The notes beneath the pieces are model-generated. The model saw only the letters and a list, made by a program, of their open reading frames with translations, was not told where the DNA came from and did no database searches. The translations under genes were made by a program, and so were the position numbers. Below are positions 8,559-16,427 of a stretch of 40,177 nt of DNA, in pieces. The DNA is from Anaerostipes sp. (GTDB taxonomy: Bacteria; Bacillota; Clostridia; Lachnospirales; Lachnospiraceae), in assembly GCA_028704435.1 (NCBI GenBank), contig JAQWFL010000025.1, forward strand, positions 1 to 40,177. Reading direction: 5' to 3'. Every line of letters starts with the position of its first letter. Position 1 is the first letter of the stretch.

Positions 8559-9656
8559 CTATACGTTAAATTTGAATGTGATAATGTCCCCGTCTTTGAC
8601 GATGTATTCTTTACCTTCTTGTCTTACAAGACCCTTTTCTTTTGCTGCATGCATACTTCCGTTTTCGATTAAATCATCATAGGAAACAACTTCAGCACAG
8701 ATAAATCCTCGTTCAAAATCTGTATGAATCTTACCGGCAGCACCAGGAGCTTTGGTACCTTCTGTAATTGTCCATGCTCGGGTTTCGTCTTCTCCGGATG
8801 TAAGGTAACTAATTAAACCAAGAAGAGAATAACTTGCTGCGATTAGTTTGTCTAATCCAGACTCTTTTAATCCTAAATCTTCTAGAAATTCGGCTTTCTC
8901 TTCATCATCTAATTCAGAAAGTTCTTGTTCGATTTGAGCGCATACAACAAATACTCCAGCATCTACATCTTTGGCATATTTACGTACTGCGGCAACATAT
9001 TCGTTGCTTTCTCCATCATCAGCTAAATGCTCCTCATCTACATTAGCAGCAAATATAACAGGTTTAATTGTAAGAAGATTGCAAGAAGCCAAAATATCAG
9101 AATCTTCCTCGTCATCTACTTCAAATGTTTTTGCAAGCTTTCCATTCTCAAGATGTTCTTTTACCTTTGTTAAGAATTCAACTTCATGTGCAAGGGTCTT
9201 GTCCTTTCTTGAGCCTTTCTGTGACTTTGCAATGCGTCGATCCAATACTTCAATATCAGAGAAAATCAATTCAAAATTAATTGTCTCAATATCACGAAGA
9301 GGATTCACATCTCCGTCAACATGTACAATGTTGGAATCATCAAAGCAGCGAACCACATGTACAATGGCATCTACTTCACGGATATTAGCAAGAAACTGGT
9401 TTCCTAAACCTTCTCCTTTAGATGCTCCTTTTACTAATCCAGCAATATCTACAAATTCGATGACTGCAGGAATTATTTTTTTTGAGTGATACTTCTCTGC
9501 TAATACATCAACACGCTTATCAGGTACTGTTACAATCCCTACATTGGGATCAATGGTACAAAATGGATAGTTTGCAGATTCTGCCCCTGCTTTTGTAAGG
9601 GAATTAAAAAGTGTGCTCTTTCCTACGTTAGGCAATCCTACAATTCCTAATTTCAT
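8559..9656 (-). CDS. ychF: Ribosome-binding GTPase/ATPase YchF (OLA1 family)
   Basis: A 365-residue Obg-family P-loop NTPase, matching the roughly 363-residue family norm. It binds ribosomes and prefers ATP over GTP. The P-loop GLPNVGKST is at residues 6-14, switch II is DIAGLVKGAS, and the usual NKxD base-specificity motif is replaced by NVDE, the feature behind the nucleotide preference. A coiled-coil insertion occupies about residues 130-200, and a C-terminal TGS domain is present (AWTITEGTKAPGAAGKIHTD onward). AAAGGA precedes the ATG on the minus strand. It is the only minus-strand gene in the window. The family is linked to translation and stress responses, including oxidative stress. 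Confidence 0.97.
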   Translation of the reverse strand: MKLGIVGLPNVGKSTLFNSLTKAGAESANYPFCTIDPNVGIVTVPDKRVDVLAEKYHSKKIIPAVIEFVDIAGLVKGASKGEGLGNQFLANIREVDAIVHVVRCFDDSNIVHVDGDVNPLRDIETINFELIFSDIEVLDRRIAKSQKGSRKDKTLAHEVEFLTKVKEHLENGKLAKTFEVDDEEDSDILASCNLLTIKPVIFAANVDEEHLADDGESNEYVAAVRKYAKDVDAGVFVVCAQIEQELSELDDEEKAEFLEDLGLKESGLDKLIAASYSLLGLISYLTSGEDETRAWTITEGTKAPGAAGKIHTDFERGFICAEVVSYDDLIENGSMHAAKEKGLVRQEGKEYIVKDGDIITFKFNV

Positions 9657-9713
9657 AATTCATTTATTCCTTTCTTTCTTCATATTTCTAATAGATAGTC
9701 TATCACAAGAAAC

Positions 9714-9742
9714 TTGAAATGAAAAGAAAAATGAGATAAGAT
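9714..9742 (+). promoter_or_regulatory. SigA-type promoter of lgt
   Basis: TTGAAA at 9714-9719 and TAAGAT at 9737-9742 with a 17-bp spacer, in the 116-nt divergent gap between ychF and lgt. A small palindrome, GATAG-T-CTATC (9694-9704), lies on the ychF side. Confidence 0.55.
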
Positions 9743-9772
9743 AACAACAACTTGGCAAAATGGAGGTGAAAT

Positions 9773-10660
9773 ATGTACGAAATTAGATTTCCTAATTTAG
9801 GAATTGAGTTTAACCATGTTGGAACAGGAATTAATATTGGCGGATTTGAAATAATGTTCTATGGAATTGTAATTGCTTTTGGCTTTCTTCTTGGAATGTA
9901 TGCATCAGGACGTGTAGCTAAGAAAATCGGAATTGACCCAGAAGCTATTTTTGATTATGTTATTGTAATGATTATTCCATCAATTATAGGGGCAAGATTG
10001 TATTATGTTATTTTTTCGTGGGATTATTATAAGAATCATCTTGGCGAAATAATAAATACACGAGGCGGAGGATTGGCAATTTATGGTGGTATTATTGCTG
10101 CAGTTGTTGTACTTCTTATTTTTTGTAGAAAAAAGAAGATTAATTTCTTCCGATTTGGTGATGCTGCAGTTGTAGGGCTTTTGATTGGGCAGATTCTTGG
10201 TAGATGGGGGAACTTTTTCAATCGAGAAGCCTTTGGAGGATTTACCAATGGACCATTTGCAATGCAGATTCCTACAGATTATTTCTATAAGATAGGAAGA
10301 CTTTCAGAGATTATTGAAAGCGGATTGTATGACAAAGCGGTATATGTTGAACATTCTGGACATGTACATTCCTTTATACAGGTTCATCCTACCTTTTTAT
10401 ATGAAGGTATGTGGAATCTAGGGCTATTGTTGGTGATTTTACTTTTCTTAAAATTTAGAAAATTTGATGGACAATTGCTTGCAATTTACGCTATTGGATA
10501 TGGAATTGGGCGTTTTTGGATAGAAGGACTTAGAACAGATCAGTTGTTGATTCCTGGAATTCATGTGCCAGTGTCTCAGGTAGTTGCAGTTTTATTTGTG
10601 ATTTTGGGCGTGATTTTTATGACAATAAACATGAAAAAAAGAAAAAGTCTGAAAAATTAA
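9773..10660 (+). CDS. lgt: Prolipoprotein diacylglyceryl transferase
   Basis: Integral membrane enzyme that moves diacylglycerol from phosphatidylglycerol to the lipobox Cys of prolipoproteins, the first step of lipoprotein maturation. Its 295 residues contain about seven membrane segments. The Lgt signature GRWGNFFNREAFGG starts at residue 143, with the essential Arg at 144, and is preceded by GGGLAIYGG. Later motifs include HPTFLYEGMWN and GIGRFWIEGLRTD. TGGAGGTGA lies ahead of the ATG. It has its own promoter and terminator, so it is monocistronic. The central part (about residues 170-200, rich in Tyr and Glu) is somewhat longer than in the shortest homologues. Confidence 0.97.
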   Translation: MYEIRFPNLGIEFNHVGTGINIGGFEIMFYGIVIAFGFLLGMYASGRVAKKIGIDPEAIFDYVIVMIIPSIIGARLYYVIFSWDYYKNHLGEIINTRGGGLAIYGGIIAAVVVLLIFCRKKKINFFRFGDAAVVGLLIGQILGRWGNFFNREAFGGFTNGPFAMQIPTDYFYKIGRLSEIIESGLYDKAVYVEHSGHVHSFIQVHPTFLYEGMWNLGLLLVILLFLKFRKFDGQLLAIYAIGYGIGRFWIEGLRTDQLLIPGIHVPVSQVVAVLFVILGVIFMTINMKKRKSLKN

Positions 10661-10678
10661 AGAAGGATTGTATGTAAG

Positions 10679-10717
10679 AAAAACAGCAAACACAATATAT
10701 TGTGGTTGCTGTTTTTT
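10679..10717 (+). terminator. Rho-independent terminator of lgt
   Basis: A long stem, AACAGCAA plus CACAATA pairing with TATTGTG plus TTGCTGTT around a single mismatch, followed by T6 at 10712-10717. Confidence 0.85.
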
Positions 10718-10742
10718 GATGCTTAAAAAAATCTGAATATCC

Positions 10743-10771
10743 TTGCAATTTCTAATTCTTTCCGTTAGAAT
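10743..10771 (+). promoter_or_regulatory. SigA-type promoter of the mraZ (dcw) operon
   Basis: TTGCAA at 10743-10748 and TAGAAT at 10766-10771 with a 17-bp spacer. The predicted start near 10778 is followed at once by the MraZ box array, so bound MraZ would block initiation or clearance. Confidence 0.65.
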
Positions 10772-10780
10772 AAATTTATG

Positions 10781-10847
10781 AAGTGGTGGAAAGTGGAGTA
10801 AAGTGGGGACAAAGTGTTATGAAGTGGTTTCTACAAAGATAAAGTGG
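10781..10847 (+). promoter_or_regulatory. MraZ operator: array of AAGTGG boxes
   Basis: AAGTGG begins at 10781, 10791, 10801, 10822 and 10842, and AAGTGT begins at 10812. The spacing is 10, 10, 11, 10 and 20 bp. Most copies are preceded by A, giving AAAGTGG. This matches the AAAGTG-type direct repeats bound by MraZ in other Firmicutes and mollicutes. The array lies between the promoter and mraZ, as expected for autoregulation of the dcw operon. Confidence 0.88.
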
Positions 10848-10881
10848 AGTAATTGTTTTTGAGACAAAGAAGGTGATGACC

Positions 10882-11313
10882 ATGTTTATGGGTGAATACA
10901 ATCACACAATCGACTCAAAAGGCAGGCTGATAATCCCATCAAAGTTTCGTGAAGCTTTGGGTAGTGAATTTGTTATTACAAAGGGATTGGATGGATGCTT
11001 ATTTGTGTTCCCTGAAAAGGAATGGTTAGCATTTGAAGAAAAGCTTAGAAGTCTTCCACTAATTGATAAAAATGCAAGAAGATTTTCAAGATTCTTTTTA
11101 GCAGGAGCATCTACATGTGAATTAGACAAGCAGGGAAGGATTTTAGTACCAGGAACCCTTCGGGAATTTGCTCAGATGGATAAAGAAGTTGTTCTAACGG
11201 GTATGTTAGATCGAATTGAGGTATGGAGCAAAGAAAAATGGAACGAGAACAGTTCTTATGACGATATGGATGATATCGCCGCAAGTATGCAGGAATTTGG
11301 TCTTAATATATAA
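10882..11313 (+). CDS. mraZ: Transcriptional regulator MraZ
   Basis: A 143-residue DNA-binding protein that opens dcw clusters and represses its own operon. It has two SpoVT/AbrB-like half domains, each with a DSKGR or DKQGR signature (HTIDSKGRLIIPSKFRE at the N-terminus and CELDKQGRILVPGTLRE near residue 76). The protein forms a ring of many subunits that contacts the repeated boxes upstream. The start is the ATG at 10882 (MFMGEY, as in Bacillus subtilis), placed after AAGGTGA; the GTG at 10873 and ATG at 10876 lie inside that ribosome binding site. rsmH follows after 9 nt. Confidence 0.97.
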   Translation: MFMGEYNHTIDSKGRLIIPSKFREALGSEFVITKGLDGCLFVFPEKEWLAFEEKLRSLPLIDKNARRFSRFFLAGASTCELDKQGRILVPGTLREFAQMDKEVVLTGMLDRIEVWSKEKWNENSSYDDMDDIAASMQEFGLNI

Positions 11314-11322
11314 GGTGGATTT

Positions 11323-12264
11323 ATGGAATTTAGACATATATCAGTATTATTAGATGAAACAATCGAGGCTCTGAAGGTTAAACCTGAGGGGATTTATGTA
11401 GATGGAACTTTAGGTGGAGGTGGACATGCCTTAGAGGTATGTAAAAGGCTCTCATCAAAAGGAAGATACATTGGAATTGATCAAGATGCGGATGCAATCG
11501 CAGCGAGTACAAAGCGTTTAGAGGAGTTTTCAAAGCAAGTTACAATAGTCCGTGACAATTATGTGAATATGCCAAAAGTTATAAAGGACTTAGGAATTAC
11601 AGGGGTTGATGGAATCCTGCTTGATTTAGGAGTTTCGTCATATCAGTTAGATAAAAAAGACAGAGGATTTACATATAGAGAAGATGTTCCTTTAGACATG
11701 AGGATGGATCAAAGACAGACATTGTCTGCAAAGGATATTGTCAATGAATATTCTGAAATGGAATTGTTTCATATAATTAGAGATTATGGAGAAGATAAGT
11801 TCGCTAAGAACATTGCAAAACATATTGTGATGGAGCGAAAGGACAAGCCAATTGAGACAACTGGTGAATTAATTGAGATAATTAAACATGCAATTCCAAT
11901 GAAAGTTAGAGCGGTAGGTGGACATCCTGCAAAGAAGACATTTCAGGCAATTAGAATTGAATGTAATCATGAGTTAGACGTGTTAAAAGACAGCATTGAT
12001 GCCATGATTGATATATTAAATCCAGGCGGCAGATTGTGTATTATTACATTTCATTCTTTAGAAGATCGAATTGTAAAACGTGTGTATCGAAAGAATGAAA
12101 ATCCTTGTACATGCCCACCGAATTTTCCGATTTGTACATGTGGTAAAGTTTCAAAAGGAAAAGTTATCACAAGAAAACCTATTGTACCAAGGGAAAAGGA
12201 AATCAAAGAAAATAAGCGTTCAAAAAGTTCAAAGCTAAGAGTTTTTGAAAGAGGTAGAGAATAA
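11323..12264 (+). CDS. rsmH: 16S rRNA m4C1402 methyltransferase RsmH (MraW)
   Basis: SAM-dependent enzyme that N4-methylates C1402 in the decoding centre of 16S rRNA. The 313 residues match the family. The SAM-binding [10 protein letters not shown] is at about residues 27-36, followed by [11 protein letters not shown]. Family motifs [30 protein letters not shown] and [12 protein letters not shown] are all present, and a Cys-rich [14 protein letters not shown] segment lies near the C-terminus. AAGGTGGA precedes the ATG. It is the normal second gene of dcw clusters, co-transcribed with mraZ. Confidence 0.98.
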   Translation: MEFRHISVLLDETIEALKVKPEGIYVDGTLGGGGHALEVCKRLSSKGRYIGIDQDADAIAASTKRLEEFSKQVTIVRDNYVNMPKVIKDLGITGVDGILLDLGVSSYQLDKKDRGFTYREDVPLDMRMDQRQTLSAKDIVNEYSEMELFHIIRDYGEDKFAKNIAKHIVMERKDKPIETTGELIEIIKHAIPMKVRAVGGHPAKKTFQAIRIECNHELDVLKDSIDAMIDILNPGGRLCIITFHSLEDRIVKRVYRKNENPCTCPPNFPICTCGKVSKGKVITRKPIVPREKEIKENKRSKSSKLRVFERGRE

Positions 12265-12279
12265 ATAAGGAGGAAACAA

Positions 12280-12774
12280 ATGGCAAGTACAAGACAAGAA
12301 CGGTACAACTTAATTTACGGAAACACAGCTCGTCAGATGGAAAAACCAGAGGTGGTATCAAGACCAGCGTATGAACCGAAAAGAAAAGTAGAAAAAATAC
12401 CGAAGAAAAAACCATCAAGCCAGACAAAAAGAAATCAAAGAAAAGCTTATGAATTTGATTTTAATTTTATTTGTGTTATGGCTGTTGCATGTGCAATTGT
12501 ATTCTCCGTAAGTTTTTTATATTTGTCTCAAAGGAGTAATTTGATTTCAAAACAGTCTGCTCTTGCAAACAAGAAGAATGAATTAAATGTATTGGTAACA
12601 GAGAATGAGGATATGGAATTAGAGCTTGACCAGAGCGTTAATTTGACGAAGATTGAAGAAGTTGCTACAAAGCAATATGGAATGCAAAAACCAGGGAAGA
12701 ATAAAGTTATTACGTACAAAAGTAAAAATGGGGATTATGTACGTCAATATGGAGATATTCCTTCGACAAATTAA
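12280..12774 (+). CDS. ftsL: FtsL-like cell-division membrane protein
   Basis: A 164-residue single-pass membrane protein. It has a basic, low-complexity cytoplasmic N-terminus of about 60 residues, one membrane span at about 62-84, then an extracytoplasmic helical stretch rich in Lys, Asn and Glu (SAL.NKKNELNVLVTENEDMELELD) that looks like a leucine-zipper coiled coil. This layout and its place between rsmH and the PBP gene identify it as the FtsL/septum-formation-initiator family, which recruits and activates the FtsW-PBP synthase with DivIB and DivIC. Sequence similarity within the family is low, so the call rests mainly on topology and synteny. AAGGAGG lies ahead of the ATG. Confidence 0.8.
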   Translation: MASTRQERYNLIYGNTARQMEKPEVVSRPAYEPKRKVEKIPKKKPSSQTKRNQRKAYEFDFNFICVMAVACAIVFSVSFLYLSQRSNLISKQSALANKKNELNVLVTENEDMELELDQSVNLTKIEEVATKQYGMQKPGKNKVITYKSKNGDYVRQYGDIPSTN

Positions 12775-12786
12775 GGAGCAGGGCAA

Positions 12787-14595
12787 TTGAAGAAACGTAG
12801 ATTAAAAACGAGAATAATAAGTCGTGCTATGAAGAGCAGGTTAATTTTTTGTGCTGCTTTCATAGCCATTCTTTTTGTTGTGGTCAGTGCAAGATTAACA
12901 TATATTGCAGTAACAAAGAATACCCAGTATAAGAAAATTGTATTGTCACAACAGTCTTACAACAGCGAAGTAATCCCTTATAAGCGTGGAGATATTACAG
13001 ACCGGAATGGAAATATATTAGCCACAAGCCAAAAACTTTACAATGTTGTATTAGAACCAAAAAATATTTTGGAAAATAATCAGATAAAGAAAGAAACTGT
13101 TGCTGCATTGGTAAAGTATTTAAATGTGAGCCAAAGCAGTCTGGAAAACTTTTTAAAGAAGAACAGTAATTCTTATTATAATGTCTACAAAAAGAAATTA
13201 ACATTTAGTCAGATTTCGGATTTAAAAGATTATATAAATTCAAAAGAGGGAAGAAATGTATCGGGAATTCGTTTTGATGAGGTGTATGAGAGGAAATACC
13301 CAAATCATACACTTGGGTGTCAACTCCTTGGATTTGTTTCTAATGAACAGGGAACAACAGGGATTGAACAGGCTTACAACAGCACATTATCAGGTGTCAA
13401 TGGAAGAAGATATTCTTATTTAAATACAGAATTAGAACAGGATAGTTCTGTTGTGGAAACTCGAGATGGAGATTCTGTAGTGTCAACAATTGATATTAAT
13501 ATTCAAAAGATTGCAGAAAACCGTTTAAAGAAATTTGAAAAAAAATATGGAAGTAAATACGGAAGTTCTGTTTTGGTTATGAATCCTAACAGTGGAGAAG
13601 TGTTGGCCATGGCCAATTCAAATACCTATGATTTGGAGAACCCAAGAAGTGACAGTGCTTTAAGTTATAAGTATACACAAAGTCAGATTGCAAGTATGTC
13701 AAAGAAAAAGAAATCAGAAGCATTTAGTGAACTATGGACGAATAATGTCATTTCAAAGAGTTTTGAGCCTGGTTCCACATACAAACCTTTTACAGTAGCG
13801 GCTGGATTAGAGGAAGGCATTTTAAATGGAAATGAAAGTTTTTATTGTGATGGATCTCAAACAGTAGGTGGAAATGTAATTCACTGTTCTCATAGAAGTG
13901 GACATGGGCAGATTACACTTTCACAGTCAATTTCGTTGTCTTGTAATGATGCGTTAATGCAAATTGGAGCAAAAGAAGGAAAGAAAGTATTTACAAAATA
14001 TCAGACAGAGTTTAATTTTGGAAAAATGACAAACATTGATCTTCCAGGTGAAGTAAATACTTCGGCATTGCTACATTCTGCAGATCAGATGGCTGCAGTT
14101 GATTTAGCAACAAGTTCTTTTGGACAGTCATTTAACAGTTCCATGATTCAACTAGCAACATCTTTTTGTTCCATTGTAAATGGAGGAAATTACTATAAAC
14201 CTCATGTGGTAAGAGAAACGAAAAACAGTCAGGGAGATGTGACCAATTCGGTGTCACCAACCGTGGTAAAACAAACAGTATCCAAGGAAACTTCAGATAA
14301 ATTAAAGTCTTATATGAAACAAACCGTAGAATCCGGAACTGGAAAAAAAGCAAAGATTTCGGGATATTCAGTAGGTGGTAAGACAGGAACTGCACAGAAA
14401 ATTCCAAGAAGTGCAGGAACTTATATTGTATCTTTTATAGGGTTTGCCCCAGTGGAAAATCCTCAGGTTGTTGTATATGTTGTGATTGATGAGTTAAAAA
14501 ATACATCACAGCAAAATACAGGAATTGCAGTTGAAATGGCAAGAGATGTTTTGAAGGAATCTTTGGAAGATTTAAATGTAGCCAAAACAAAATAA
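12787..14595 (+). CDS. pbpB: Class B penicillin-binding protein, division transpeptidase (FtsI/PBP2B type)
   Basis: A membrane-anchored D,D-transpeptidase that cross-links septal peptidoglycan as partner of FtsW. Its 602 residues comprise a short basic N-terminus, one membrane span (about residues 20-42), a PBP dimerisation domain (about 55-210) and a transpeptidase domain. The catalytic motifs are intact: STYK at 330-333 (Ser330 nucleophile), SCN at 385-387 and KTGT at 532-535. There are no C-terminal PASTA repeats. The start is TTG, 12 nt after the ftsL stop, with AAGGAG at a suitable distance. A hairpin after the stop separates it from the second PBP gene. Position and intact motifs make it the likely vegetative division enzyme. 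Confidence 0.9.
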   Translation: MKKRRLKTRIISRAMKSRLIFCAAFIAILFVVVSARLTYIAVTKNTQYKKIVLSQQSYNSEVIPYKRGDITDRNGNILATSQKLYNVVLEPKNILENNQIKKETVAALVKYLNVSQSSLENFLKKNSNSYYNVYKKKLTFSQISDLKDYINSKEGRNVSGIRFDEVYERKYPNHTLGCQLLGFVSNEQGTTGIEQAYNSTLSGVNGRRYSYLNTELEQDSSVVETRDGDSVVSTIDINIQKIAENRLKKFEKKYGSKYGSSVLVMNPNSGEVLAMANSNTYDLENPRSDSALSYKYTQSQIASMSKKKKSEAFSELWTNNVISKSFEPGSTYKPFTVAAGLEEGILNGNESFYCDGSQTVGGNVIHCSHRSGHGQITLSQSISLSCNDALMQIGAKEGKKVFTKYQTEFNFGKMTNIDLPGEVNTSALLHSADQMAAVDLATSSFGQSFNSSMIQLATSFCSIVNGGNYYKPHVVRETKNSQGDVTNSVSPTVVKQTVSKETSDKLKSYMKQTVESGTGKKAKISGYSVGGKTGTAQKIPRSAGTYIVSFIGFAPVENPQVVVYVVIDELKNTSQQNTGIAVEMARDVLKESLEDLNVAKTK

Positions 14596-14599
14596 AGTA

Positions 14600-14627
14600 A
14601 TAAATTAATTTCCCTGACTCATATACT
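14600..14627 (+). promoter_or_regulatory. Candidate SigE-type sporulation promoter for the second PBP gene
   Basis: ATAAATT at 14600-14606 and CATATACT at 14620-14627 are separated by 13 bp. The -10 differs at one base from the mother-cell SigE consensus CATACAMT, and the -35 resembles KMATATT. The expected start, near 14634, is 19 nt before the ATG. Bacillus subtilis spoVD, at the same place in the cluster, is SigE-dependent. This is a motif match only. Confidence 0.4.
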
Positions 14628-14648
14628 ATATCAATATGAGTCGGGAAA
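14609..14648 (+). repeat. Hairpin directly in front of the second PBP start codon
   Basis: An inverted repeat of 15 bp with one bulged T (14609-14624 with 14634-14648, 9-nt loop). It ends 4 nt before the ATG at 14653, and the right arm holds the only ribosome-binding-like sequence (GTCGGGAAA). There is no proper U-tract, so it looks like a translation block or weak terminator on read-through RNA. RNA started at the SigE-like promoter would lack the left arm. Confidence 0.7.
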
Positions 14649-14652
14649 ATTT

Positions 14653-16374
14653 ATGTTTACGTCAAATAAAAAACGATTACTTTTTGTTGTGCTATGCATT
14701 AGTATTGGAATTTTTGTTGTTGCAGCAAGGTTGGCGTTTGTTATGGTATTTCAAGCAGACAAATACCTATCTCTTGCAAAAGATTTACATCAAAGGGAAC
14801 GGGAAATCAAAGCTCCAAGAGGAAATATCTTTGATCGAAATGGGGTGAAAATCGCATCCAACAAAGCCGTTTATTCGATTTCTGTTATATATCGGCAGAT
14901 GAAGGATAAAAAGAAGGTCTTAAATGTATTAGAAAAAGAACTTGGTATAGAAAGGGCTAAACTTAAAAAGAAGATTTATCAACTGTCTTTGCGTGAAAAA
15001 ATTCAAAGTAATGTTGAAAAAAGAACAGCAGATCGAATTAGAGCTTATAAACTGTCAGGAGTTAAAGTGGATGAGGATTATAAAAGAACATATCCATTTG
15101 ATAATCTGGCTTCAAAGGTTTTAGGATTTACCGGTGGAGATAATCAGGGGATTCTTGGACTTGAAGTTGCCTATGATTCTTATTTGAAAGGGAAAAATGG
15201 GAAGATTCTAACTTTGACAGATGGTAGAGGAATTGAAATTAACGGAGCATATGAGGAAAGAGAAGAACCTGTTGCTGGAAAAGATTTGTATACGACGCTG
15301 GATGTGAATATTCAAAAATATGCATGGCAGCTATGTAAAAAAACACAAAAGGAAAAAAAGGCAAAACAAGTATCCATGATATTGATGAATCCTCAAAATG
15401 GAGAAATATATGCTATGGTAAATACACCAGAGTACAATTTAAATGAACCATATGAACTTTCTTCTAAATATAAAAAGAAACTTAAGAAAAATGAAAAGAA
15501 AAAGCAAGAATATCTAAACCAAATGTGGAGGAATTCATGTTTAAATGATACTTATGAGCCTGGATCAGTATTTAAAATTATAACTGCAACGGCGGGATTG
15601 GAGTATCACAAGGTAAAGGTTTCTGATCATTTTAATTGTCCAGGGTTTCGTGTAGTGGAAGATCGAAAGATTCGATGCCATAAGACGGGAGGACATGGAA
15701 GTGAGACGTTTAAAGAGGGGGTCATGAATTCATGTAATCCAGTTTTTATAGAGGTTGGTGCCAGGGTTGGTGTTGATTCTATGTATGAAATGTTTCATCG
15801 ATTGGGACTGTTTGAAAAAACAGGAATTGATCTTCCTGGAGAGGCTAATTCCATTATGCATCAGAAGAAAAATGTAAAAGCAGTAGAACTTGCTACAATG
15901 TCTTTTGGTCAGTCAATTCAGATTACGCCACTTCAGCTTATGAGGGCAGCTAGTGCTGCCGTAAATGGAGGTACATTAGTTACACCTCATATTGGCATGA
16001 AAGTCGGAGATAATGAGTTGAAATTTCCTACAAAAAGTGGTGTGATACAAAAAGAAACTTCGGATACGATGAAAGAACTTCTTGAGGCTGTTGTATCAGA
16101 GGGTTCTGGAAGGAACTGCAAAATAAATGGATATTCTATTGGAGGAAAAACTGCAACAAGTGAAAAACTTCCAAGAGGAAATGGAAAATATATTTCATCT
16201 TTTTTGGGCTTTTCAAAAGCGAAGAATCCTACAATTATGGCGATGATCTTAATTGATGAACCCAAGGGAACATATTATGGAGGAAGCATTGCAGCACCAG
16301 TGGTAAGAAGTATGTTTCAAGTTGTGCTTCCATATCTGGGAATATCCAAAGATTATATAGTTGATAAAAAATAA
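14653..16374 (+). CDS. Class B penicillin-binding protein, SpoVD-like, with KTAT motif
   Basis: A 573-residue membrane-anchored transpeptidase, paralogous to the PBP just upstream. It has one N-terminal membrane span (about residues 10-32), a dimerisation domain and a transpeptidase domain. The motifs are SVFK at 305-308 (Ser305 nucleophile), SCN at 360-362 and, instead of the usual KTG, KTAT at 499-502. Gly-to-Ala here lies beside the active-site strand, and I recall the same form in other clostridial paralogues. It lacks PASTA repeats. A tandem pair of PBPs at this place recalls pbpB-spoVD of Bacillus, where the second is the spore-cortex enzyme. The SigE-like promoter and hairpin in front support a sporulation role but do not prove it. 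Confidence 0.82.
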   Translation: MFTSNKKRLLFVVLCISIGIFVVAARLAFVMVFQADKYLSLAKDLHQREREIKAPRGNIFDRNGVKIASNKAVYSISVIYRQMKDKKKVLNVLEKELGIERAKLKKKIYQLSLREKIQSNVEKRTADRIRAYKLSGVKVDEDYKRTYPFDNLASKVLGFTGGDNQGILGLEVAYDSYLKGKNGKILTLTDGRGIEINGAYEEREEPVAGKDLYTTLDVNIQKYAWQLCKKTQKEKKAKQVSMILMNPQNGEIYAMVNTPEYNLNEPYELSSKYKKKLKKNEKKKQEYLNQMWRNSCLNDTYEPGSVFKIITATAGLEYHKVKVSDHFNCPGFRVVEDRKIRCHKTGGHGSETFKEGVMNSCNPVFIEVGARVGVDSMYEMFHRLGLFEKTGIDLPGEANSIMHQKKNVKAVELATMSFGQSIQITPLQLMRAASAAVNGGTLVTPHIGMKVGDNELKFPTKSGVIQKETSDTMKELLEAVVSEGSGRNCKINGYSIGGKTATSEKLPRGNGKYISSFLGFSKAKNPTIMAMILIDEPKGTYYGGSIAAPVVRSMFQVVLPYLGISKDYIVDKK

Positions 16375-16427
16375 GAAAAAATATATACTAAAAAGAATAA
16401 GACAAGAAAAACAAATGAGGTGAAATT

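Noticed and set aside
8971..9489. 172-codon + strand reading frame opposite ychF
   Set aside because: It is antisense to a well-supported conserved gene, its product is Ser-rich low-complexity sequence typical of an antisense frame, and it has no ribosome binding site.
9694..9704. Palindrome GATAG-T-CTATC between ychF and lgt
   Set aside because: Short, AT-rich and single; chance occurrence is likely, so no operator is claimed.
14636..14848. 70-codon reading frame starting at the ATG at 14636
   Set aside because: It lies out of frame inside the hairpin and the start of the PBP gene, has no own ribosome binding site, and its product has no recognisable features.
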